Origin: a virus
Virus record (IMG/VR): IMGVR_UViG_3300007960_000048
Span: 1-42,657 of that record
Strand: one strand, 5' to 3'
DNA: 42,657 bases
Shown: positions 8,665 to 16,300 of the stretch, piece after piece
Layout of the letters: every line of letters starts with the position of its first letter
Position numbering within the stretch: the stretch's first letter is position 1
Notes under the pieces: generated by a model
Database searches by the model: none
Told to the model about the DNA's origin: nothing
Seen by the model: the letters and a program-made list of their open reading frames with translations, nothing else
Made by a program: the position numbers and the translations under genes

Positions 8665-9579
8665 ATGGCGACGTTTACTAATCAGCAAGAGGCGTGGCTG
8701 TCATGGGCAGTTAAACGACTGCTAAACAAGGCGCACCTCTCTGAGGTTTTCTTCCCTGGTGAGGATCCTGCGCCGGCTGGTGGCACCACGTCGTTACCTA
8801 GCCACGTAACTGTCAGTGCGTATCAAACTGTTGGTGAGGAGTTGGAGATCCCTGCGCCAGCTTTGATCAATGGAGGAACGACTTCGCTTGTACGGCGCTA
8901 TGGCGACACTTCAGATCCGCCGAACAGCGGGCTCAAGCTCGTACAGATCCCTAGTGTCCCCGACAACCGGGGCTGGATCGCTGTCACAGGCGCGTCTGTC
9001 CTTACTCCGCCTCTTGCTACACAAGATCCAGGCGTAGGCTTCTTGGACTCGTGGGTGGACGGTGATAACCCACAAGAGAACAGCCAAGGTCAGACATACG
9101 CTGCGCAGCTGTGGTACGGCACACCGTCGCCTCGCTTCGGTGGTGAGCTGCTACCTGACCACCCGGCTGGTCCGCTGTGGGATCCGAGCACCGGCATCCT
9201 GGTGTTCACCAAGGACGACCCGTACGAGGTAGGTGTGCCGGAGGGCTCTGACTTCTGGTTCACCGGCTTCCTCTACATCGGGCAGAGCCTGGGCCAGCGG
9301 CTGGACGCATCTTCAGTCAGCGGGCAGGTTTGGAACAAGATCGAAGGATGTGTGCCTGGGAGCTTGCTTGGCCTGGGGAGCTCAGGGCAGGATGTAGCCA
9401 TAGACATCAACCCCGCTGTGACGGTGGCTGCCACCATGCTGGTCTTCCAGAACGGTGCGGCCCTGGTCAGTGGGATTGACTACACGATCGCCGGTGATGG
9501 GTTGTCTATCACGTTCACGCAAGACCGGCGTCTTCTCGAGGCTGGTGACGAGATCCAGCTTCTCTACCCGACGAACTGA
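8665..9579 (+). CDS. Virion structural protein with fibre-type C-terminal beta domain
   Basis: A 304-residue protein from the ATG at 8665; a longer TTG start at 8656 would add three residues and neither start has a clear ribosome-binding site. The N terminus (NQQEAWLSWAVKRLL) is helical and could dock to the tail. The middle is Gly/Pro/Asp-rich. The last about 55 residues contain M-L-V-F-Q-N-G-A-A-L-V-S-G-I-D-Y-T-I and then L-S-I-T-F, ending in G-D-E-I-Q-L-L-Y. That is the pattern of a small beta domain common in phage fibres and appendages (VFxNGxLxxGxDYTV...ITF...GDxIxxxY). Probable fibre or baseplate appendage; target unknown. Confidence 0.55.
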   Translation: MATFTNQQEAWLSWAVKRLLNKAHLSEVFFPGEDPAPAGGTTSLPSHVTVSAYQTVGEELEIPAPALINGGTTSLVRRYGDTSDPPNSGLKLVQIPSVPDNRGWIAVTGASVLTPPLATQDPGVGFLDSWVDGDNPQENSQGQTYAAQLWYGTPSPRFGGELLPDHPAGPLWDPSTGILVFTKDDPYEVGVPEGSDFWFTGFLYIGQSLGQRLDASSVSGQVWNKIEGCVPGSLLGLGSSGQDVAIDINPAVTVAATMLVFQNGAALVSGIDYTIAGDGLSITFTQDRRLLEAGDEIQLLYPTN

Positions 9580-9863
9580 TGACTGAAGAGACTCCTAGCC
9601 GGCCGCATCAAGTGACGATCATCTCCGGTGAAGTGCTGGACATCAAGCACAACGGCATCGATGCGCTCGAGGATGAGGCAGAGGTGGACTACACCGTCAC
9701 GTTCCGCATCCGTCGGCCCAAGGACTTCCTACAGACCACAGCGTTCCGGCTCTCGTCATCCAGAGACTGCGCTGTTCGCGCAATACGAGAGACGCTCGAC
9801 ACTTACGTGCGAGTAGAAGAACCTATCAAGGAGAAGGGCTCGGTAGCGCAACGCGAGCGCTAA
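9579..9863 (+). CDS. Hypothetical protein, small, probably virion-cluster
   Basis: A 94-residue protein whose ATG shares one base with the upstream stop (TGATG), so it is probably translationally coupled to the structural gene before it. It looks like one alpha/beta domain: two strands (VTIISGEVLDI, DYTVTFRIRR), then a helix (DCAVRAIRETLDTYVRV). No cysteine pair, signal peptide or known motif was recognised. It is the last gene joined tightly to this part of the structural cluster. Confidence 0.5.
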   Translation: MTEETPSRPHQVTIISGEVLDIKHNGIDALEDEAEVDYTVTFRIRRPKDFLQTTAFRLSSSRDCAVRAIRETLDTYVRVEEPIKEKGSVAQRER

Positions 9864-9900
9864 CATAGTCTCACCGTCAGGGGTCTACCACGGAGTGACA

Positions 9901-10185
9901 ATGCAATACCCTTTTGAAGACGAGGCCGACATCGACACCGGCTTCTGCATGGATTCCATCACGAGCGAGGATCTCGCCTACACGCTTGTTGGCATGGATC
10001 GAGACCAAGGTGAGATGCAGATCTGCTTGGTCTACGAGAGCGCGGAAGGCACACGCTCTCACATCTCGATGGACGCGCGCACCAGCGCTGCGATCATGCG
10101 CGCGCTCGGCCTCTACTGTCAGGCTGCGATGCAAGCGCAGCAGAAGTCGGTAGAGATCCCGGACGCCTGGCCGCCCACTGAGTAA
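9901..10185 (+). CDS. Hypothetical acidic protein
   Basis: A 94-residue acidic protein. The ATG at 9901 is preferred over the in-frame GTG at 9895 because a GGAG at 9892-9895 sits five bases upstream of the ATG. It is separated from the previous gene by 37 bases and followed within 20 bases by a strong terminator, so it closes a transcript. The C-terminal half is probably helical (TSAAIMRALGLYCQAAMQAQQK). The family was not recognised. Confidence 0.5.
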   Translation: MQYPFEDEADIDTGFCMDSITSEDLAYTLVGMDRDQGEMQICLVYESAEGTRSHISMDARTSAAIMRALGLYCQAAMQAQQKSVEIPDAWPPTE

Positions 10186-10203
10186 CTTCCACGCTGTGAT
10201 AAG

Positions 10204-10237
10204 AGCCCGTACTGCTTCGGTAGTGCGGGCTTCTTTT
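10204..10237 (+). terminator. Rho-independent terminator with UUCG tetraloop
   Basis: The arms AGCCCGTACTGC (10204-10215) and GTAGTGCGGGCT (10220-10231) pair over 12 positions, two of them G-U wobbles, around a TTCG loop closed by C-G. This is the extra-stable C(UUCG)G tetraloop. A T-rich run (TTCTTTT) follows. It lies 19 bases after a stop codon on the coding strand, so it should end the upstream tail-gene transcript. Confidence 0.9.
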
Positions 10238-10283
10238 GTGTCATGAGTAGTTTGTCCGCGTTCGTTACAAACCAAGGAGCAAC

Positions 10284-10487
10284 ATGTCTGGCGTTTACTA
10301 CGACGACAACTTCGGCCACTGGGCTGACATGGACGATCCTGACATGCAGGAGTTCTACGACCGCGTCGCTCAGGAGTCAGTCGAGAAGACTTGCGAAGGC
10401 TGCCAGCGCAAAGTCAAGCTGCTGCCGCAATACGCCTACTGCGATAGCTGCGCTACCAAGATCGAGAGAGGAGAGGACCTAGCGTGA
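10284..10487 (+). CDS. Small zinc-ribbon protein
   Basis: A 67-residue protein with two CxxC knuckles, C37-E-G-C40 and C53-D-S-C56, separated by a short basic stretch; this is a zinc-ribbon layout. The first 35 residues are acidic and aromatic. An AAGGAG ribosome-binding site at 10274-10279 lies four bases before the ATG, one of the clearest in the window and consistent with the first gene of a new transcript after the terminator. It could bind nucleic acid or a host protein such as a transcription or translation factor. Nothing more specific can be said. Confidence 0.65.
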   Translation: MSGVYYDDNFGHWADMDDPDMQEFYDRVAQESVEKTCEGCQRKVKLLPQYAYCDSCATKIERGEDLA

Positions 10488-10675
10488 AGCTGATCCGCAC
10501 ACAAAAGCAGCAAGAAGAAGAGGTGCTGCACCTCTGTGCCGAAACAGAAAGCGAGCGGCACTCACTACAAGAGTTCTGGGCCAAGCTCCAGAAAGGAAAG
10601 AATCTACATGGATCGTACGCAGATGCTCTAGCGTTCGCCGAAGTACTTGATGACTGCGCGGCACTCGATGAGTAA
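10484..10675 (+). CDS. Hypothetical small protein
   Basis: A 63-residue protein starting at a GTG that overlaps the upstream stop by 4 bases, with a GAGAGG purine run just before it. It is Glu/Gln/Lys-rich and probably wholly helical (QKQQEEEVLHLCAETESERH, then LQEFWAKLQKGK). It sits in a run of small non-structural-looking genes. Not recognised. Confidence 0.5.
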   Translation: MKLIRTQKQQEEEVLHLCAETESERHSLQEFWAKLQKGKNLHGSYADALAFAEVLDDCAALDE

Positions 10676-11738
10676 TACACCGATCTTTGACCAGGCGTGT
10701 CGGCTTTGCGAATGGCACTCTCGGCTCGATGAGCAGTACGGGCAGCTGCTGCGCAAAGCATCACTGTTTCACTTCGAGTTCGACCCCAACGAGGAGATGC
10801 GCAAGCACAAGGCAGAGCTCGCCAGTCAGGACTTCAGCATGTTCGCGTTGCCGTTTCCGGTGACAGCGGTGGAGGATCGGCGATCGTGTGTGGTGCTGTT
10901 TGACATCTCTACGCGAAGTCAGGGGATGGATCCTGGCAGTATCAAGCTCAGTGACATGCTTCCTGCGAAAGGAGAGAAGCGCGACTTCGGCACGGACAGC
11001 GTGCGCGGCTTCGCAGTGTTCATGCCGGCCGTGACAGGTGACGGGTTCATGGACAAAGACGCCGATGCCGACATCCTGGCAGACTTTCGGCGCATGTACG
11101 GCGTCACCACAGACAGGAGGGACTTGCGGGGCTGCGCTACTTACATCCTTAGCGGCGTGTTTCGCATGGCGGAAGGTGACGGTGATGGCCCCGGGCCGGA
11201 CTACAAAGTCGGCGTCGTCCCGTTCGGTATGCAGATGTACGCAAAGGACCTCGTGATTGTTGATCGTCCGCTGACTGAAGAGCAGATGATGGACGACAAC
11301 GATAGGTGGGCACCTACGCGGCAGGACTTCATCACCCACCCTACCACAGCAGTCGAAGAGCTTTGCCTGCTCAACAGCGGCGACCGGTGGTTGGTGAAAT
11401 CACAAGCAACTACCGGCTCTAAGCCGAAGAAGGGTGCTATCCGCCGTGGGTGGCAACGCCCCAACTACACCCTCTTGACTAGAAAGCAGATCCGAGAGAC
11501 ATTCAAGATCGATGCGTCGAGTGAGGCTGGCCGTCAGCTCACTCACGGTCATGCGCGCAGAGCGCACTGGAAGACTCTTCGTCATGAGCGCTATCGTCGC
11601 AACCACGACGGCACGCCTCGCCAGGTGTTCGTAGCGCACACCTGGGTAGGACCCTCATCCGCCACTGTCGAAAACAAACGCTACGAAGTTGTTCTCGACG
11701 CTCCCCAAACCGTGCAGCAGTCCCTTGTTCCGGCTTGA
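10668..11738 (+). CDS. Hypothetical protein of the accessory block
   Basis: A 356-residue protein using the ATG at 10668, which overlaps the upstream stop (ATGAGTAA); alternatives at 10650 and 10647 would lengthen it by 6-7 residues. The N terminus has C-R-L-C and a helical segment. The middle (about 90-230) is mixed alpha/beta and acidic. The C-terminal about 70 residues are basic and histidine-rich, with G-H-A-R-R-A-H-W-K-T-L-R-H-E-R-Y-R-R and then V-A-H-T-W-V-G-P. From memory, similar endings (GHWRTLRH...WVGP) occur in many phage and actinobacterial hypothetical proteins; function unknown. It looks non-structural. Confidence 0.55.
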   Translation: MSNTPIFDQACRLCEWHSRLDEQYGQLLRKASLFHFEFDPNEEMRKHKAELASQDFSMFALPFPVTAVEDRRSCVVLFDISTRSQGMDPGSIKLSDMLPAKGEKRDFGTDSVRGFAVFMPAVTGDGFMDKDADADILADFRRMYGVTTDRRDLRGCATYILSGVFRMAEGDGDGPGPDYKVGVVPFGMQMYAKDLVIVDRPLTEEQMMDDNDRWAPTRQDFITHPTTAVEELCLLNSGDRWLVKSQATTGSKPKKGAIRRGWQRPNYTLLTRKQIRETFKIDASSEAGRQLTHGHARRAHWKTLRHERYRRNHDGTPRQVFVAHTWVGPSSATVENKRYEVVLDAPQTVQQSLVPA

Positions 11739-11739
11739 A

Positions 11740-12108
11740 ATGGAAGACCCTGGAAACAACGCAGTCATCGTCACTGGCGGTAGCACCTACAGCGACACCA
11801 CCCGCGTCTACGAAGTGCTAGACCGCCTCAAACCGACCATGGTTATCCAGGGTGGAGCAGAAGGCGCAGACCATCTTGCCCGTGTCTGGGCAGCTGATCG
11901 CGCTGTGCGCTGCCTCACCGTTCCGGCGGACTGGGACAAGCACGGCCGAGCGGCTGGACCGATTCGCAACAAGGAGATGATCGATCTAGGGATCGCGCGC
12001 ACAATCGTGGCGTTCCCTGGCGGGTCCGGTACCAAGAACTGCGTCAAGCAGGCACTCCAAGCAGGACTCACAGTGCATGAAGTTCGCCACGAAGAAGCTC
12101 ACGATTGA
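11740..12108 (+). CDS. DUF2493 / SLOG-like nucleotide-binding-fold protein
   Basis: A 122-residue protein from the ATG at 11740, two bases after the upstream stop; an upstream TTG at 11689 would overlap the previous gene heavily and is unlikely. It has the full DUF2493 (YspA-like, SLOG superfamily) pattern: VIVTGGSTYSD, IQGGAEGADHLARVWA, PADWDKHGRAAGPIRN and VAFPGGSGTKN. These Gly-rich loops form a Rossmann-like pocket in relatives proposed to bind nucleotides or ADP-ribose-type ligands. In phages the family is common and its role unproven. Family assignment is strong, function open. Confidence 0.8.
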   Translation: MEDPGNNAVIVTGGSTYSDTTRVYEVLDRLKPTMVIQGGAEGADHLARVWAADRAVRCLTVPADWDKHGRAAGPIRNKEMIDLGIARTIVAFPGGSGTKNCVKQALQAGLTVHEVRHEEAHD

Positions 12109-12322
12109 CTACGAATGCTGGGTACTGCATTCGCCTTATCCAGACATCTCCTGGCGTGGCGCGGAGAAATGCGTGACCACTGAAGGTTCATCAGCACCGC
12201 TGATCTTTGCCTCTTTAGAGGAGGCTCTCGACTACCAAGACGAGCACGCGTTGATCGAGTTCGTGCCGGTCAAGCTCGCACTGGTGATGCCTCCTGTGCG
12301 GGGGCCACTAGGCGGTAATTGA
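12077..12322 (+). CDS. Hypothetical small protein
   Basis: An 81-residue protein that overlaps the end of the DUF2493 gene by 32 bases in another frame. The coupled arrangement and the sensible composition (Trp, Tyr, Pro, acidic patches) favour a real gene. It contains a short strand pattern (LTIDYECWVL) and an acidic helix (LEEALDYQDEHALIEF). Last gene of the small-gene block, followed by a hairpin. Not recognised. Confidence 0.45.
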   Translation: MKFATKKLTIDYECWVLHSPYPDISWRGAEKCVTTEGSSAPLIFASLEEALDYQDEHALIEFVPVKLALVMPPVRGPLGGN

Positions 12323-12335
12323 CAGCCAGCCATTT

Positions 12336-12375
12336 GGCGGGTCTACACTTGAGGAGACTCAGGTGTAGTCCCGCC
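12336..12375 (+). promoter_or_regulatory. Large hairpin upstream of a fibre gene
   Basis: Arms GGCGGGTCTACACTTGAG (12336-12353) and CTCAGGTGTAGTCCCGCC (12358-12375) pair over 18 positions with one T-T mismatch and one G-U wobble, around a GAGA (GNRA-type) loop. No T run follows; instead the GAGGT ribosome-binding site of the next gene begins at once (12376-12380), five bases before its GTG start. It could be an atypical terminator, an RNA processing or stability element, or a translational control structure. Confidence 0.7.
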
Positions 12376-12385
12376 GAGGTACCAA

Positions 12386-13333
12386 GTGGTTGATTTTACG
12401 CCGAGCTTTACGCTCCGCATCCGTGACGACGCAGGCGTCGGACAGGCCGTAGATGGCTTAGAAGCAGAGGTTTACAACCAGCTCAGCGAGCTGGTGTACG
12501 CCCCTACGTTCGGTACGTACTCGCCCGGTCTCTCGCCTATTCCCTCGAGCCCCACGAGCCCGTATCCCTCGATATCGGAGCTCTCAGACGCTGAGGGGAC
12601 GTATTACGAGGTCACAGGGCTCGAGCTCTCCGACTCTGATCTGTTCCCTGGCGCGCTGCTCAGCATTCGCTGGACGTGGCAGGACGCGACCTTAGCCGAT
12701 GGCTCGAGCTGGAACGCCTACTCGTTCTACCCGCTCCAGGCACGCCCGGCCACATCGACGGTGGTGACCTGGGAGCCAGCCACCGTGCCCATCACGGGTT
12801 ACCAGATCGAATCCAGAGCCCCTGGGGTCACCGACTACACGATCATCGGCTTCTCTGTTTGGCCGGTCTTCGTAGACGTCACGGACTACGGCACTGCTGG
12901 CGCGGCTCAAAACGTGGAGTACCGGATCTCGCGGCTGGAGCAAGACCTGTCTAGCCCGAGCTCAGCGGAGTTCGACACGCAGGTGCTCACCAGCACAGTC
13001 GCGGCCTACCGCACTGAGGAGCCTATCTGCGTTGTGAGCGGCCGGCTGGTCGATGTCACCGGCCAGTCTGATGGAATCGCACGGCCTCTTTTTTACGTGC
13101 ACGACAAGGACACTCCGCTGTTGGTACGGCAATCCTTGTTCAAGGAACATCGCGCCTTCGTCACCACGGTAGACGAGAATGGGGTCTTTGCGGCTCCTCT
13201 TGTCCGTGGTGCGTTGGTCACACTGGAGATCGCCGCCGCTGGCTACGCGTTGAAGTTCGTCGTGCCCGACGCAGCGCACGCGGACATCTCGAGTATCTCT
13301 GGAACCCAGCAGAACATGCGCCGGGCTGAATAA
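12386..13333 (+). CDS. Virion structural protein with fibronectin-III-like domain
   Basis: A 315-residue protein with a GTG start five bases after GAGGT. The N-terminal about 100 residues are beta-rich with a Ser-Pro tract (SPGLSPIPSSPTSP) like that of the 1538-residue fibre. Residues about 125-190 resemble a fibronectin type III domain (VTWEPATVPITGYQIESR, then VEYRISRLEQ). The C-terminal 100 residues resemble a carboxypeptidase-regulatory-like beta sandwich (VSGRLVDVTG, VDENGVFAAPLVRGALVTLE). The stop shares one base with the next gene's ATG. It probably connects to or decorates the following giant fibre. Confidence 0.55.
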   Translation: MVDFTPSFTLRIRDDAGVGQAVDGLEAEVYNQLSELVYAPTFGTYSPGLSPIPSSPTSPYPSISELSDAEGTYYEVTGLELSDSDLFPGALLSIRWTWQDATLADGSSWNAYSFYPLQARPATSTVVTWEPATVPITGYQIESRAPGVTDYTIIGFSVWPVFVDVTDYGTAGAAQNVEYRISRLEQDLSSPSSAEFDTQVLTSTVAAYRTEEPICVVSGRLVDVTGQSDGIARPLFYVHDKDTPLLVRQSLFKEHRAFVTTVDENGVFAAPLVRGALVTLEIAAAGYALKFVVPDAAHADISSISGTQQNMRRAE

Positions 13334-16300
13334 TGGCTGATCCCAAGTCGAACAACCTGAACCTCAACCTGCCGGACAAAGGCTCGAACAAAAACGAGTG
13401 GGATGTCCCGGTAAATGAGAACTTCCAGATTCTTGATGATCAGTTCTCTGGCGCAGGGGAGGTCGGGCACAGCCACTCTGGTGTGAACGGCCAGGGCCCG
13501 AAGATTGACCACGCCAATCTGAATGACGCGGGGACCAACACCCACGCGGAGATCGATACGCATATTGCGGATGCGTCGATCCACGGTCCGTTCACCGACG
13601 AGACCCTGGGCAAGGTCACCAATGCCGACAACAGTGACGAGTTCACTAACGTCACTGAGATCCAGTTCGCGAACACCTCTATTCAGGAGCTGTCCAGCGG
13701 CGTGGTCTTGGTCACCGCCCAGGCGCAAACAGCGGCTGAGGAGCTGCTCAATAACTCCACCACGTCTGCGGCAGTTGCTTGGACCGACAACTTCAACTGG
13801 CCCGTAGGCACGCTGCTTGGCGACCAGTGCTGGGCCACTGACGTCACGACAGACGGGCCGTCGTTTGCTGTGCGAAACAACGCAGGGTCCGGCGCAGGCA
13901 CTCGAGCTGAGCTGATTGTGCCTGAGGCGACTACTGGCGCCGTCACATCGCTTGCTGATTGTCACGTACCTCACGGCCTGGTTCAGCGCGTCACTGTCGT
14001 AGTCGACGACGTCAGTGACGGCGCAACGGACCTGGTGGCCACAGGTGATGCGGTCACGCTGAGCCTGGACCTGCTGAGCACTCCGCAGGTGGGAGGTGTT
14101 AACCGGCCTACCCTAAGAGGCGTTTCGCTGCTGATTAGCAAGGCCGCAGGTTCCAACCTGTTAACTTACCAGCTCAGCGTTGACACGAGCACAGGTCCGT
14201 CGCCCCAAGTCACTGTTGACTTGACTACGGCGATCGACACGCTGTTCACGCCGGTCACAGGCTACTCAGGTGACTTGACGCAAGAGTTCCTCGAGGGCTG
14301 TCACGAGTTCTCGGTGTCACGAGCCAAGGTAGAGTCGGAACTCGACAACGACACTCCGGCGATCACGTTCCACTACTACTACAACTACCGACTGGCCGCG
14401 ACCTTCACCTGCAGCCCCGCCAGCACCGCCACGGCGCAGCAGCGGAGCTTCTACTCGAAGGTCGACGAGCTCATCAACCAGGTGTTCGCTACGTCCAACC
14501 CGGTTGAGCCGGAATTTGGTCGCATCGGGTTTGGTGTTGGCTACGACGTCCGGACAGGCAGCGCGCTCCAGATGCGCGTGCGGTGCGTCACGGTCACCTC
14601 GCAAGATGACATCTTCTTGCCTACCCCCGGCGAGCTACCGACGACCGACATTGATCCCGGAGGTGGTGGGGAGCCGTGCTGCCCGCCTGGCACCACAGGT
14701 GGTGGCGTCGACGTAGGCGATCCGTTCGTCAACGGTGGCATCCTCGATGTCGGCGATCCTTTTGACTACGACGGCCCCAACATCTTCGGCACTACGTGGG
14801 TCATTGACTCTGAGGTTATTGCGCAGAACGGCAACGATGTTGGCTTCCTGGTGGTGGAGACCAACGTAGCAGAGCCGCGATCATTCACGGTGTTCTGCGA
14901 GCCGCCGGCGCCTGCTGCATCTCAGTCAGGCATCCCTTACGTACCAACTGCCACTGTTATCGGTGCAGGCGCTGCGGCACTGAGCGAGCTCATACTTGAA
15001 GGCAGTAACTTGCCCGAAGGTCAGTGGGACGCTAACAACAACGTAGCTGACTCCCAGCAGCTAGTGCAGGTCAGTATCTTCACCGATCAAGACCTGTACT
15101 ACAGCGGCGGTCAAGGCTGGATGCAGAACTCTGCCAACGCGCAGCTCATTCCGGCTGGCACACAGCTGTATCCGACCTACAACGGCCCGGGAGCGCTGGG
15201 CTTCCTGAGCGGCATGATCGTGTTCAGTGATCAAGAGATCACTATCGACGATACAGGTAGCCAGCGAAAGTTGATCTCAGCAGCAGCTACAACAGCGCTG
15301 TCGGTGCTGCCGAAAGGCGCAACGTTCACCATTAGGCTGACGCCCAAGTTCAATACGAACACTGCAGATTGGTCAGCAGAGTTCCCCGGAGCTTTGCGCA
15401 TCGCGCAGGGTAACCCATTTGACTACCCGGTCACGCTGACCAAGTTCAAGTACGACCCCTACGCCACTAATCCTAGCTGGGAGCCGATCACCAACGGTCT
15501 TACCGAAGGTGATGTAGTGCTGTTTGGTTTCTCCGGCATCGACATGCCGGTTGGCCAAGGGTACTGGAGTCAAGCGGGCGACGGACCGGTGTGGAGCATC
15601 AGTGACGCAAACAGCGTTCTACCGACAGACGGGCTACCGCCTAACGTATCTGCTCCGTACGTGTTCGCTAACCCTAACGCGCAGGTTCAGGCTAGCTTTG
15701 CTGTAATCAACATGCCGGATACAGCGATGGCGAACACAGTGCCTAGCGGTGCGCCGTTACCTGACGGCTCTATCGGCACAACTCAGTTCAACCCGGCTAT
15801 AGGGCCCAACTCTATCGGGTTCGAGAACAACGGGTTCTGGGGCACGTGGAAGATCAACAATGACTTCTTCACCGCTGCTCTTACTGGCGGAACAGACCTT
15901 CGCATTCGTGTCTTCGACCAGACCAGCAACGTTGAGTTCGGTGCGTTCGATATTGCTCTAGTCAGCGAGATCAGCGCACGGCCCCTAAGTTCAAACGGAG
16001 CCATCCTGATCGATCCGAGTGATGGTACCGACCCGATCACCCAAGCCGGCAACATCGTCACAGTCCTAGCGAGCCTTTCCCATAGCGACTGGGAGTCCGG
16101 TCAGACAGGGTTGTTTGAGGCTGATCTCGTGTCGGGCTTTGCTAACAACGGCACAACGCTCACTGACTCTGATTTCTCTGCTAATGGTTCCGGTGCTACT
16201 AAGGTCTTTGCCCTAGAGCTTCAAGAGCTTTCAGCGACAGAAGGCGAGAACATCGTTGTCACGTATCGAAACAAACTCGCCTTCGATCAAGGGCAAGCCG

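Noticed and set aside
11689-11739. TTG start for the DUF2493 gene
   Set aside because: It would overlap the previous gene by 50 bases, and the conserved family domain begins after the ATG at 11740.
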